Positions 6,541-14,232 of a stretch of DNA of 41,572 bases are shown one piece after another; the first letter of the stretch is position 1, and every line of letters begins with the position of its first letter. The notes beneath the pieces are model-generated. The model did not search any database. It had not been told where the DNA came from and saw only the letters and a list, made by a program, of their open reading frames with translations. The DNA comes from a virus, in the IMG/VR virus record IMGVR_UViG_3300045947_000141, positions 1-41,572 of that record. One strand, 5' to 3'. The translations under genes were made by a program, and so were the position numbers.

Positions 6541-6722
6541 CCGAGCTCGCACGCCTCCGCGCAATCGAAGCTGCCGCACGCGAGTGGGCGCGCGTGCACC
6601 GCGGGTGCTGGCCGAGCTCGCACATCCGCGAGGCCTCGCTACCGCACGAAGGCAAAGCCACCGTGCGCGACGTCAAACGCGCCGAGCTTGCGTTGCTAGC
6701 GTTGGTGGAGGGGGAGAAGTGA
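6537..6722 (+). CDS. Small hypothetical protein
   Basis: 61 aa, two helices (ELARLRAIEAAAREWARVHR and VRDVKRAELALLALVEGEK). Both ends are GTGA overlaps with the neighbours, which fixes the GTG start and supports translation within the replication operon. Function unknown. Confidence 0.6.
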   Translation: MTELARLRAIEAAAREWARVHRGCWPSSHIREASLPHEGKATVRDVKRAELALLALVEGEK

Positions 6723-7111
6723 GCGAGATCCGCTTTGTCGTCTCGGGTCCCGTCGTGCCGTGGAAGCGCACCACGCTCTACCGCGGGAAGCGTCTCACCC
6801 CGAAGCGTCAGCGCGAGTATCAGCGGCGGGTGAAGGGTGAAGCCTACGGCGCCCGCATCCGGCAGGAGTGGCCGATGAACGCGCGCTACGTGCTGCGTAT
6901 CGATGTGCACGAGCACGACGCACGCAAGCGCGATCTCGACAACTGCCTGAAGACCATCTCGGACGCGCTGAATGGCGTGCTCTGGGATGACGATTACCAG
7001 GTGGACGGGATCGTGGCGCTGCGTCGGGAGATTTGTCGCCACTCGCCTCGTGTCGAGGTGTACGTGCGTACGCTCCATAACTCTGACCGTCTTGATGACG
7101 GTGCAATGTAG
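6719..7111 (+). CDS. rusA: RusA-family Holliday junction resolvase
   Basis: 130 aa, normal length for the family. The diagnostic segment is HDARKRDLDNCLKTISDALN followed by LWDDDYQVDG: the Asp residues that bind magnesium (D-x-DN and D...DD) and the Lys in between are all present. The N-terminus FVVSGPVVPWKRTTLYRGKR is the usual first strand. It cuts four-way junctions arising during phage DNA replication and recombination, before packaging. The GTG at 6719 overlaps the upstream stop. Confidence 0.9.
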   Translation: MSEIRFVVSGPVVPWKRTTLYRGKRLTPKRQREYQRRVKGEAYGARIRQEWPMNARYVLRIDVHEHDARKRDLDNCLKTISDALNGVLWDDDYQVDGIVALRREICRHSPRVEVYVRTLHNSDRLDDGAM

Positions 7112-7145
7112 TGCTCGTAAGAGCGGAACAGTAGGAGAAAACAAA

Positions 7146-7721
7146 ATGGCAAGTTGGGCAGAAGCGGAAGCGGAGGCGAAGAGGGCGGCGGCCCGTGCGA
7201 GCACGGTTGGCAACGGGGAACCGTTGTTCATCTCGCTCAAGAACGACGGGGACAAATGCCGCATGGTGATTGTGGGGGACCCCGAGCAGCGCAAGGTGTA
7301 CTGGGTGGGAAACCGCTCGGAAGTCGTTACCAGCGCAACCGTGGTTCCCCCGGGCACCAAGGTGAAGACGAAGTGGCTCCTCAACGCATTCGACCTGGGC
7401 ACCAAGCGGATGATGATCTTCGAGTGCAATCAACAAACGTTCCGGGCGCTCGTCTCGGTCCGAGAACGCTTTCCGTTCGATAAGTGGGCGATCGAAGTCA
7501 AGCGCAACGGCGCCGCGGGTGACACCAACACCACCTACGCCGTGCTGCCTGACAAGGAGCTGACGCCCGAGCAGAAGGCGTACATCGCAAAGCAGGACAC
7601 GCACGATCTGACCGTGTTCTCCGGCGCGACTACGCACCTCTCGGTGCCGAGTAACGGAAACGGTACTTCGATTGAAGAGGCCGTGCGCAACGAGTTCCAA
7701 GACGACGAAATCCCCTTCTGA
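7146..7721 (+). CDS. Single-stranded DNA-binding protein-like
   Basis: 191 aa. The protein ends in an acidic tip, FQDDEIPF, the hallmark of SSB proteins that recruit replication partners. The body has strand-rich segments (LFISLKNDGDKCRMVIVGDP, KVYWVGNRSEVV) consistent with an OB-fold, but it is not close to E. coli SSB. It lies between RusA and the primase-helicase. The ATG at 7146 has AGGAG 8 nt upstream. It probably coats and protects single strands at the replication fork. Confidence 0.78.
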   Translation: MASWAEAEAEAKRAAARASTVGNGEPLFISLKNDGDKCRMVIVGDPEQRKVYWVGNRSEVVTSATVVPPGTKVKTKWLLNAFDLGTKRMMIFECNQQTFRALVSVRERFPFDKWAIEVKRNGAAGDTNTTYAVLPDKELTPEQKAYIAKQDTHDLTVFSGATTHLSVPSNGNGTSIEEAVRNEFQDDEIPF

Positions 7722-7731
7722 GTAACTGCGA

Positions 7732-9768
7732 ATGATGAGCAACGCGGCACCGCTACCCCCGATGGTTGACCTTGCGCTGTCTTACGCGGCGCACGGCTTT
7801 CGTGTCTTCCCGCTGAACGGAAAGGCGCCTGCCATTCCCGGGGGTAGCGGTTGCCTCGATGCCACCACGGATGCCGACGTGATCCGGGAGATGTGGAACC
7901 GGTACCCCCACGCAAACGTGGGACTCGCAGCCGGTCCTGAGTCCGGCTTCTTCGCCATTGACCTTGACGGTCCTGACGCGCGGCGTGCCTGGATGAAGCT
8001 TGTCGAGGCGCATGGCGCCATCTCCACGCGCTGCGCTCGCACCGGGCGCGAGGAGGGCGGGCTGCATATGTTCTTCCGCTGGCCTACGGGAGGCGTTCCC
8101 AATCGCCCCGAGGGTGCTTGGAGTGAGCGCGTCCTGGGTCACCGCCGCATGGGGGTGATCGCGGACGGTCGCTACGTGGTGGGCGTTGGCTCCATTCACC
8201 CGGACACGGGTCAGCAGTACGACTGGGACGACGAGCGAGTGGAGATCGCTGAGGCGCCCGCGTGGCTCGTCGCGAAGATCCGCGACGTGCGGCCCCGGCC
8301 CGCGCGAGACCCCTGGGAACTACCGGCGACCCCGGCGGGGGACTGGAGCTCATACAACCTGGCAACGCTCGACTACAAGTACGAGACCGTAGCGAGGGCG
8401 CCGGAGGGCGAGCGCATCAACAGTCTCTTCCGCGAGACGGCTTCTCTCGCGAATCTCTGTGCGACCACCGGCATGAGCGAGTCGGACATCAGGAACACGA
8501 TGATCGCCGCGTGCCGGGCGAATGGCCTCTGGGAGACGGACGGCGAGCGTCGGTGCTGCGAGACGATCAGGAACGGCATCGAGCGCGGCAAGCAGACGCC
8601 ATGGATGCCCGATTCGAAGGATGGGCCGGTGCACACCTTTCAGCAGCCTGATTCCGCGCCTGCACCGGAGCTCTCCACGCCAGACATGGCAGCGGTCTGC
8701 CGGTCCCTCCCCGGCAAGCACAAGCGCATCAGGACGTACTGCGAGCCGCTAGACGCTGCGACGGGGGCCGGCTTCCAGACGGGCCGCATCATCGCCATCG
8801 GCGGCCCGCCCGGCGTAACGAAGACGGGGTGGGCCCTGGCGATGAGCTACGCAATGGCCCGCCTGGGCGTCCAGACGTCCACGGGCCAGCACGAGGTCCA
8901 TGTCCACGTGTTTGCCGCCGACGAGCCCAGGGACGGGCTCTTGAGCCGCCTGGGGCAGATGGAGGGCGTTACCCGCTCTGACCTTGAGGACGAGGACCCC
9001 TTCGTCTCCAGGCCCGCATGGGAGCTTCTCGCGACGAGACTCGCAGCGGTCCCCCAGCTGTCCATCTGGGACCCACGCGTGGAGCGGGTGACTGTGGAGG
9101 ACGTGGCCGCCCACGCCGCACGCCGCGCGCGCGCCGATGGTGCGCGGCTAGTCCTCGTCATCGACTCCATCCAGCAAGCGCCCTTCGCGTGCGACGACCC
9201 CCGGGCCAGCACGCGCGAGCGCGTGGAGGCACGCATGCGGGCTCTGCGCCGCATCAGCGTGGAGCACGATGCCTGCATCATCGCCATCAGCGAGCTCAAT
9301 CGCTCCGCGTACAGCGGCCGTGAGGCGAAGGCGGACCTCGGCAGCTTCAAGGAGGCCGGGGGCATCGAGTACACCGCAGACCTCGCCATGACCCTCGCGC
9401 GTGTTGCGGATCCGGACCTCTTCCTGGTCCAGGTCACGCTGCACAAGAGCCGGTTCGGCGATGAGCCAGGCTTCCGCCTGCGCCGGACACCGCAGTGCAC
9501 CTTCGAAGTGCACAGCGAACCGGAAGCAGTGGACCTGGATGCCACCGTCGCCGAAGAGGCGCGGCTGGAGAAGCTCTGCAACGAGCTCGTGCTCGCGCTC
9601 GTTCGGTCCAAGGGACCGGTGACTACCCGCAACGACCTCGTGACCATGATCCGCGCCAAGCGCCAGGATGCTCAGGCAGCAGTCTCCCGGCTCATCACTT
9701 CCGGGCGCATTGAAGGTGGCAAGGGCACCCCGTTCCGGGTGTCTTACGCCACGGAGGATACGGGATAG
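7732..9768 (+). CDS. Bifunctional primase/polymerase-helicase
   Basis: 678 aa. Residues about 12-190 are a prim-pol domain: HGFRVFPLNGKAPAIPGG, DVIREMWNRYPHANVGLAAG, FFAIDLDG (the metal-binding Asp-x-Asp), GGLHMFFRWP. After a linker a RecA/DnaB-like ATPase follows, with Walker A GGPPGVTKTG at about 356 and Walker B LVLVIDSIQQ at about 473, then ELNRSAY and a C-terminal winged-helix part (about 620-675). It should prime and unwind phage DNA. A palindrome-rich region that may be the origin begins directly downstream. Start is ATG 7732 or 7735. Confidence 0.9.
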   Translation: MMSNAAPLPPMVDLALSYAAHGFRVFPLNGKAPAIPGGSGCLDATTDADVIREMWNRYPHANVGLAAGPESGFFAIDLDGPDARRAWMKLVEAHGAISTRCARTGREEGGLHMFFRWPTGGVPNRPEGAWSERVLGHRRMGVIADGRYVVGVGSIHPDTGQQYDWDDERVEIAEAPAWLVAKIRDVRPRPARDPWELPATPAGDWSSYNLATLDYKYETVARAPEGERINSLFRETASLANLCATTGMSESDIRNTMIAACRANGLWETDGERRCCETIRNGIERGKQTPWMPDSKDGPVHTFQQPDSAPAPELSTPDMAAVCRSLPGKHKRIRTYCEPLDAATGAGFQTGRIIAIGGPPGVTKTGWALAMSYAMARLGVQTSTGQHEVHVHVFAADEPRDGLLSRLGQMEGVTRSDLEDEDPFVSRPAWELLATRLAAVPQLSIWDPRVERVTVEDVAAHAARRARADGARLVLVIDSIQQAPFACDDPRASTRERVEARMRALRRISVEHDACIIAISELNRSAYSGREAKADLGSFKEAGGIEYTADLAMTLARVADPDLFLVQVTLHKSRFGDEPGFRLRRTPQCTFEVHSEPEAVDLDATVAEEARLEKLCNELVLALVRSKGPVTTRNDLVTMIRAKRQDAQAAVSRLITSGRIEGGKGTPFRVSYATEDTG

Positions 9769-9770
9769 AA

Positions 9771-10166
9771 ATGGCCTCCAAAAACATCACTCGGGAACCG
9801 GTTCCCGGAACCGCTGAGGCACTGCGAAACAGTGGTTCCCGGGTACCCGTACGGGGCGGAGCCCCGTCGGTACCGGGAACCACTGGTTCGGTGCCGGGTC
9901 TAGGGAAAACTGCGATGCCCCGGGAACCGGAACCGGTTCCGGGAACCACTGTCTACGAATCGCCTGTTTGCGATCCCCGCCAAGTGGATGGCAGGGAGAA
10001 CCGGCATCCACGTTGGGCGTTCCGACGGGTCCCGACGAAGAGAAAAGGTTGGCGTGCAGAGCTCGTCGATCGCTCGGGCAAGTACCAGGGCACCGTCGAT
10101 CCCAAGTATGCAAAGGCCATCGTCGGCGAGATCAACGCGCTGCTCGAGCGACTGGAGAAGTGCTGA
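9771..10166 (+). CDS. Protein with palindrome-encoded N-terminus
   Basis: 131 aa. Residues 1-65 are low-complexity Arg/Glu/Pro/Val/Gly/Thr (REPVPGT-type motifs) dictated by the repeated CGGGAACC/GGTTCCCG palindromes in the DNA. Residues about 75-131 are an ordinary sequence, WAFRRVPTKRKGWRAELVDR then GKYQGTVDPKYAKAIVGEI, that looks like a small conserved domain, perhaps DNA-binding. The real coding region may be only the second half. The stop overlaps the next ATG as TGATG. Confidence 0.55.
   Translation: MASKNITREPVPGTAEALRNSGSRVPVRGGAPSVPGTTGSVPGLGKTAMPREPEPVPGTTVYESPVCDPRQVDGRENRHPRWAFRRVPTKRKGWRAELVDRSGKYQGTVDPKYAKAIVGEINALLERLEKC
9792..9950. repeat. Palindrome/iteron cluster, candidate replication origin
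   Basis: GGGAACC or its complement GGTTCCC occurs at least six times in 160 bases, plus shorter GGAACC copies. CGGGAACCGGTTCCCG (9792-9807) is a perfect 16-base palindrome. At 9830-9885, CAGTGGTTCCCGGGTACC pairs with GGTACC-GGGAACCACTG (one bulged base) around an inner perfect hairpin ACGGGGC-gga-GCCCCGT (9851-9867), making a 56-nt compound stem-loop. A third cluster lies at 9919-9950. The position right after the primase-helicase gene is typical of phage origins; a mobile palindromic repeat is the main alternative. Confidence 0.6.
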
Positions 10167-10342
10167 TGAGCAACCAGGTTTCACGTGCAACCGAGCTGCA
10201 TCTCGACCGCGTCGCCATCCACAGCGCCGACCACGAGCGCACGCTGCCCTGGGTGCTGCTCGACGGGTGCTGGGTGACCGAGGCAAGGCGACCTGACGGC
10301 AAGAGCGAGCGCGTCTTCGTTCCCGCGGGAGGTGTCCGGTGA
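10166..10342 (+). CDS. Small hypothetical protein
   Basis: 58 aa, beginning MSNQVSRATELHLDRVAIHS and ending in a beta-rich stretch (LPWVLLDGCWVTEARRPDGK). It starts by a TGATG overlap, with GGAGAAG upstream, and ends in a GTGA overlap. No domain recognised. Confidence 0.6.
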   Translation: MSNQVSRATELHLDRVAIHSADHERTLPWVLLDGCWVTEARRPDGKSERVFVPAGGVR

Positions 10343-10539
10343 CCAAGCCGGCGTGGTGGCAGCTGGAGCTGAGCGCGCGCGACAACCTGATGCGCAAGAG
10401 CGCCCACAAGAGCCCCCGACGCATGAGACCCCCTCCAGCACCCCTGCGCTGCCCAGCGTGCGGCAGGGAGGCGTGGAGGCCGGACGGCGGGGAGCTCTGC
10501 GTGGGGTGTGAGCTGCGGATGCGGAGTGCACAGCGATGA
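10339..10539 (+). CDS. Small zinc-ribbon protein
   Basis: 66 aa. The C-terminal half has a four-Cys ribbon, RCPACGRE and ELCVGCEL, 16-17 residues apart; the N-terminal half is basic. Possibly nucleic-acid binding. GTGA overlap at the start, ATGA at the end. Confidence 0.62.
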   Translation: MTKPAWWQLELSARDNLMRKSAHKSPRRMRPPPAPLRCPACGREAWRPDGGELCVGCELRMRSAQR

Positions 10540-10670
10540 GACCCAAGCGAAAGCGAGTGCGATGCGTAGCCTGTGGTCGTTTGGTGCCGGACTGCCAGGC
10601 GCCGCCATATCCGGGGCACCATCCGCGCTGCGCACTTGTGCTCGAGTGGACGAGGGAGGTGACGAGGTGA
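10536..10670 (+). CDS. 44-aa Cys-containing micro-protein
   Basis: Encodes 44 aa starting MRPKRKRVRCVACGRLVPDC, with CVACG, a further Cys and another at HPRCAL: a compact zinc knuckle with a very basic N-terminus. It is linked by ATGA to the gene before and GTGA to the gene after, filling a gap in the operon, which supports it being translated. Function unknown. Confidence 0.58.
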   Translation: MRPKRKRVRCVACGRLVPDCQAPPYPGHHPRCALVLEWTREVTR

Positions 10671-11005
10671 GCAAGCAGATCCGTTGCTGCCTTTGCCACG
10701 AGATGCACGACACCATGCAGGTGGGCACCCTGCGCGTCGCTTCCTGTCCCAAGCTCCGTAGCGACGAGAGCTACATTTTCGACTTCAGCCCTGCTGATCT
10801 CACCATCTCCGTTGAGAAGACAGGGCCTGAGCCCGCACCGCCCGCACACACCGCCTCCTGCCCCGCGTGCGGCTCTCTGTGCACGACGTCCGCGATCACC
10901 CGGGACACGGTGCGTGTGGAGCTGCTGACCAGCGTGGAGCTCGAGGAGCGCGACGTCTGGCTACTCGGGTGCGAGTGTGGGCGGGAGTGGAGGGAGAGGG
11001 CGTGA
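10667..11005 (+). CDS. Multi-Cys zinc-binding protein
   Basis: 112 aa with two zinc-knuckle regions: IRCCLCHEMHD at the N-terminus and SCPACGSLC plus LGCECGREW in the C-terminal half. The middle is beta-rich (ESYIFDFSPADLTISVEKTG). It may act on host transcription or on phage DNA, but nothing more precise can be said. GTGA overlaps on both sides. Confidence 0.63.
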   Translation: MSKQIRCCLCHEMHDTMQVGTLRVASCPKLRSDESYIFDFSPADLTISVEKTGPEPAPPAHTASCPACGSLCTTSAITRDTVRVELLTSVELEERDVWLLGCECGREWRERA

Positions 11006-11271
11006 CCGAGCTCGAGCTCGAAGCAGAGTTGGCCGAGGCTGAGGCGGAGAGTGATCGCCTTCTTCGCCGCACGTGGGCCGTCAACGCGTACTACCAGGCT
11101 GAATACGAACGGGCGCGCGAAGAGTACGAGCACGTGATTGCCGAGATCCAGGCGAGACAAGCCGCAGCGTGGGAGCTACCCGACAACAAGGCGCTATGGG
11201 AGCTAGCGTGCGCAGCGGATGAGCGCCGAGTGCAAGCGCGTCAGGCGCTGAGACGGAGCAGGTCAGCGTGA
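11002..11271 (+). CDS. Coiled-coil small protein
   Basis: 89 aa, almost entirely helical with strong heptads (ELELEAELAEAEAESDRLLR, YERAREEYEHVIAEIQARQA). It lies just before the terminase genes and could be a structural or packaging accessory. The GTG start is fixed by the overlap with the upstream stop. Confidence 0.62.
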   Translation: MTELELEAELAEAEAESDRLLRRTWAVNAYYQAEYERAREEYEHVIAEIQARQAAAWELPDNKALWELACAADERRVQARQALRRSRSA

Positions 11272-11330
11272 TCCGAGATCGCATCGCAGCGATCCTTCGT
11301 CCCGTCAAGGATGGGAAGGCCGAGCCGTGA
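11268..11330 (+). CDS. 20-aa candidate micro-ORF before terS
   Basis: GTG at 11268 to TGA at 11328-11330 encodes 20 residues, ending ILRPVKDGKAEP. It has GTGA overlaps on both sides, with the coiled-coil gene and with terS, exactly like the genuine neighbours, so ribosomes could pass through it from one gene to the next. It may serve only as a coupling bridge. Short length makes this tentative. Confidence 0.4.
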   Translation: MIRDRIAAILRPVKDGKAEP

Positions 11331-11791
11331 GCGACACGCCCGACATCCCCGGCCTGGACAAGCTCCCGCCCAAGCGGAGGGCGTTTGTTCTGGCGTACCT
11401 CGGGGAGGCCGCTGGAAATGCTACCGCAGCGGCCCGTATTGCCGGCTACAAGGCGCCGACCGAAGAGGGGTGCAGGCTGCTCAGGTTTGCCGAGGTGGCG
11501 GCCATTGTGGAGGCGCACAGGCGGCGGGAGACGGCACGCGCCATCATGACGATCGAGGAGCTGCAATCCTTCTGGGCGGCTGTTGCTCGCGGGCAGATAC
11601 CAGAGGACGGTCCCGCGTCTGTGAAGGACAGGCTCAAGGCGACCGAGCTCCTCGGCAAGTCGCAGGGTGCGTTCATCGAGCGGCGGGAGATCACCGGCAA
11701 CGTGGTTCCGGTGGTCGCGATTCAGATCAACACCAGCGAAGAGCAAGCGCGAGTGATGGAGCTTGCGCGCAAGAGGAGTGAGGGCAAGTGA
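11327..11791 (+). CDS. terS: Terminase small subunit
   Basis: 154 aa. The N-terminal DNA-binding part PPKRRAFVLAYLGEAAGNAT followed by AAARIAGYK matches the Terminase_2 type helix-turn-helix; a helical oligomerisation region and a short C-terminal tail follow. It recognises the packaging site and feeds DNA to the large subunit. The large subunit gene starts 0.8 kb downstream, after three small genes. Confidence 0.87.
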   Translation: MSDTPDIPGLDKLPPKRRAFVLAYLGEAAGNATAAARIAGYKAPTEEGCRLLRFAEVAAIVEAHRRRETARAIMTIEELQSFWAAVARGQIPEDGPASVKDRLKATELLGKSQGAFIERREITGNVVPVVAIQINTSEEQARVMELARKRSEGK

Positions 11792-12054
11792 GCGTCGAAA
11801 GCAAGAAGGCTCGCGCCGAGAAGCGTGCACAGGGGTTTACGTCGGATGAGCTGCCGGAGCATGAGCCCACTGCGCGATTCGTCGGTATTTGGATCGAGCC
11901 GAACGAGGGATGGCGCGTGGGTGAGCTCGAGTTGCCGCGCTCGGTGGTCGAGCGCTACTGCGTCAAGGTGAGCACGCCGGACGTGCTCCAGATCGCGATC
12001 GCCAAGGCGGAGGAAGCGCTCGAGACGCATGCGAGCAAGGGAGTTTTGCGGTGA
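11788..12054 (+). CDS. Hypothetical protein between terminase genes
   Basis: 88 aa. Basic N-terminus (SKKARAEKRAQG), a strand-rich centre (RFVGIWIEPNEGWRVGELEL) and a C-terminal helix (LQIAIAKAEEALETHASKG). No recognised family. GTGA overlaps at both ends. Confidence 0.6.
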   Translation: MSVESKKARAEKRAQGFTSDELPEHEPTARFVGIWIEPNEGWRVGELELPRSVVERYCVKVSTPDVLQIAIAKAEEALETHASKGVLR

Positions 12055-12293
12055 CTGCTGTTGTCATCGCTGTGTGCGGCGTTGGGACCGCGCTTGTGCT
12101 TGCTGTGTGGGACTCGTGGCGCCGCGCTCTCAACGCACAGGTGCGCACCAACGAGCTGCACGTCGAGTCGATGCGTCGTGCGGACTACGAGGCGGCGACG
12201 AAGGAGCTTGCGAGGCTCGACGCGAAGGTAACCAAGATGCAATCCGACTTCGCGACGCTCGACCACACGTTGGCGGTAGGTAGGCGACGATGA
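12051..12293 (+). CDS. Single-TM protein with coiled coil
   Basis: 80 aa. Residues 2-20 (TAVVIAVCGVGTALVLAVW) form one membrane segment or signal anchor, followed by a long charged helix (ESMRRADYEAATKELARLDA). The layout resembles holin-like or spanin-like proteins but it lies among terminase genes and not with the amidase, so its role is open. Confidence 0.58.
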   Translation: MTAVVIAVCGVGTALVLAVWDSWRRALNAQVRTNELHVESMRRADYEAATKELARLDAKVTKMQSDFATLDHTLAVGRRR

Positions 12294-12601
12294 GTGACGG
12301 TTTGACGCGAGACGAGGTCCAAGCGTGGATCGACAGCCTCGGGGAGCGCGAGACGGCGATGCTCGCTCACGTGGTAGGCGAGGCTGAGTTCCGGGCCGCA
12401 TGCGAGACCCTGCGCGAATCGGCAGAACACTGCGCCAAGCTCGCTCAGCGCCTGGCAAGCGAGGACCGCAAGACGCGAAGCAAGGCGGTCCGCATGGTGG
12501 TCGCTGTGCTGTTGACGCTGCTCCGAGACGCGGAAGCCGCCGCTGCGGAGTTCTCGGGACAGCTGCCCACACAGTCACGGATCGTAAGGCTGGTGCAGTG
12601 A
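12290..12601 (+). CDS. Hypothetical helical protein
   Basis: 103 aa, almost all helix, with regular acidic and basic stretches (RDEVQAWIDSLGERETAMLA, LRESAEHCAKLAQRLASEDR). ATGA overlap at the start and GTGA overlap with the large terminase gene. Function unknown. Confidence 0.6.
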   Translation: MSDGLTRDEVQAWIDSLGERETAMLAHVVGEAEFRAACETLRESAEHCAKLAQRLASEDRKTRSKAVRMVVAVLLTLLRDAEAAAAEFSGQLPTQSRIVRLVQ

Positions 12602-14232
12602 CGAGTGCACCGCAGATCCTCTCGCTTGACGACGCTATCGCCACGATGGGCGAAGATGCTGTCGGTGATGCTGAGCTTGACCGGCTGTGGCGCGCGGGAG
12701 ACTTGAGCTATCGGCTCTCGGCGGTGCAACTGCGTGTGCGAGATGCACTCAACACGCCGGGCGCGCGCCGCGTGGGGTGGCTCGCCTCTCGACGCATTGG
12801 GAAGAGCCGTACCGCAAGCACTGTCAGTGCAGAGAAGGCGTACCATTACCCCGGGCTCTATATCCCGTACGCTGCGCCGACTGGGGAGCAGGTAGAGACG
12901 TTCATTGACCCGCACTTCACGCGGATTGCGAACGAGGCGCCTCCCGATCTCTCGCTCGACCACGTGGGCGGCGTCTGGATCACGCCGCCGCTCCAGTGGC
13001 ACGACGCAGCAGGTAACCCGGTACGCACTCGCGACGCGGGTGGCACCGAGCTCGCGCGTTTCAGGGGCACGAAGCACGAAGAAGACTTGCGCCGCAGCAG
13101 CATCAAGCCTCGCGGGTGCGATGAGCAGAAGAAGGCAGACCGCCTGCGTGGCCCGGGGACACTCTTCGCCGTGGTCGATGAGGCCCGCGACATCGACATT
13201 CTCGACTACGTCTTGACCGACGTCCTTGGCCCCATGATGTGGGAGGCGAAGAAGGTCTGGGGAGCCATGGCGGTGGCAAAGCTCTTCGTGTGCACGACTG
13301 CGCCACGCCGGCCTGACCATCCGTTCGTCAAGGTGTGGGAGCTGCTCAAGGCAATCGGCGCAGCCATCCACTCCACCATCTACGACGCTGACCACCTCAC
13401 GGCGGAGGATATCGAAGCGGCGGCACTCGAGGCGGGCGGTAAGGATACGCTTGCGTGGAGGAGAGAGGCTGAGGCCCGCATTGAGAAGGACCCGGCGCGG
13501 GCCGTGTTCCCTGAGTTCTCGCAAAGTGTGCATGTGCGAGAGCTGGAGCGTCCGGCGCACTACTTCCCGGCGGCGATCGGAGACGGTGGCTTCATCGATC
13601 TCGCGCTCTTCCTTTTCGGGTACTACCACTTCGAAAAGGCAGCGTACGTCATCGAGCGCGAGCTTGTGTTTCAGCGGACGCGCAGCGATGCGATGGACGA
13701 GGCGATCGGCAGGCTCGAGCGAGAGCTGTGGCCTGGTGTGACGGTCGAGCGACGCCGTGTAGACGCGAGTCCGCAGACGCGTGCTGACATGAACCGTGCG
13801 GAGTGGGGGCACGAGTGGAAGCGTGAACAGGGTGATCCCGAACCGCCGCACTGGCTTCCGGTAAGGAAGCCGATCGTCCGCGGCAGCACCTCGATGGAAG
13901 CGGGCGTCAACCGGGCGCGCGTGCTTCTGAAGCAGGCTGACAAGGTCTACATTCATCCGCGGTGTGAGCGGCTCATCGATCACCTCGACTCGGCCCGCTG
14001 GAACCTGGCGCGGACCGAGTTTGAGCGTGTGAAGGACGAGCAGGGCGAGCCCGTGCATCACTACGACGGCGCCGCCGCGTTCGCGTACTTCCTGCGAGAC
14101 GTGTCGACGGCGAACCCAGTGCCTGACCGCGTGCCGAGCGCGTTCGAGCTGTCGTTTCGTAAGCCTCGTCTCAAGAAGAGTGAGGACGAAAAGCTGCGAA
14201 GTCTCTTCCGGCCCGTGAGGAGTGCGAAATGA
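12598..14232 (+). CDS. terL: Terminase large subunit
   Basis: 544 aa, usual length. The packaging ATPase has Walker A ASRRIGKSRTAS at residues about 63-74 and Walker B LFAVVDEARD at about 189-198, with the catalytic Glu after the Asp. The C-terminal nuclease part contains AAIGDGGFIDLALFLFGYYH and the acidic residues typical of the RNase H-like fold. It drives DNA into the prohead through the portal encoded next. The GTG at 12598 overlaps the upstream stop; the frame is open further 5' but without support. Confidence 0.9.
   Translation: MTSAPQILSLDDAIATMGEDAVGDAELDRLWRAGDLSYRLSAVQLRVRDALNTPGARRVGWLASRRIGKSRTASTVSAEKAYHYPGLYIPYAAPTGEQVETFIDPHFTRIANEAPPDLSLDHVGGVWITPPLQWHDAAGNPVRTRDAGGTELARFRGTKHEEDLRRSSIKPRGCDEQKKADRLRGPGTLFAVVDEARDIDILDYVLTDVLGPMMWEAKKVWGAMAVAKLFVCTTAPRRPDHPFVKVWELLKAIGAAIHSTIYDADHLTAEDIEAAALEAGGKDTLAWRREAEARIEKDPARAVFPEFSQSVHVRELERPAHYFPAAIGDGGFIDLALFLFGYYHFEKAAYVIERELVFQRTRSDAMDEAIGRLERELWPGVTVERRRVDASPQTRADMNRAEWGHEWKREQGDPEPPHWLPVRKPIVRGSTSMEAGVNRARVLLKQADKVYIHPRCERLIDHLDSARWNLARTEFERVKDEQGEPVHHYDGAAAFAYFLRDVSTANPVPDRVPSAFELSFRKPRLKKSEDEKLRSLFRPVRSAK

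Noticed and set aside
9771-9960. CRISPR array
   Set aside because: The repeat units are short palindromes at irregular spacing inside a frame, without unique spacers or cas genes.
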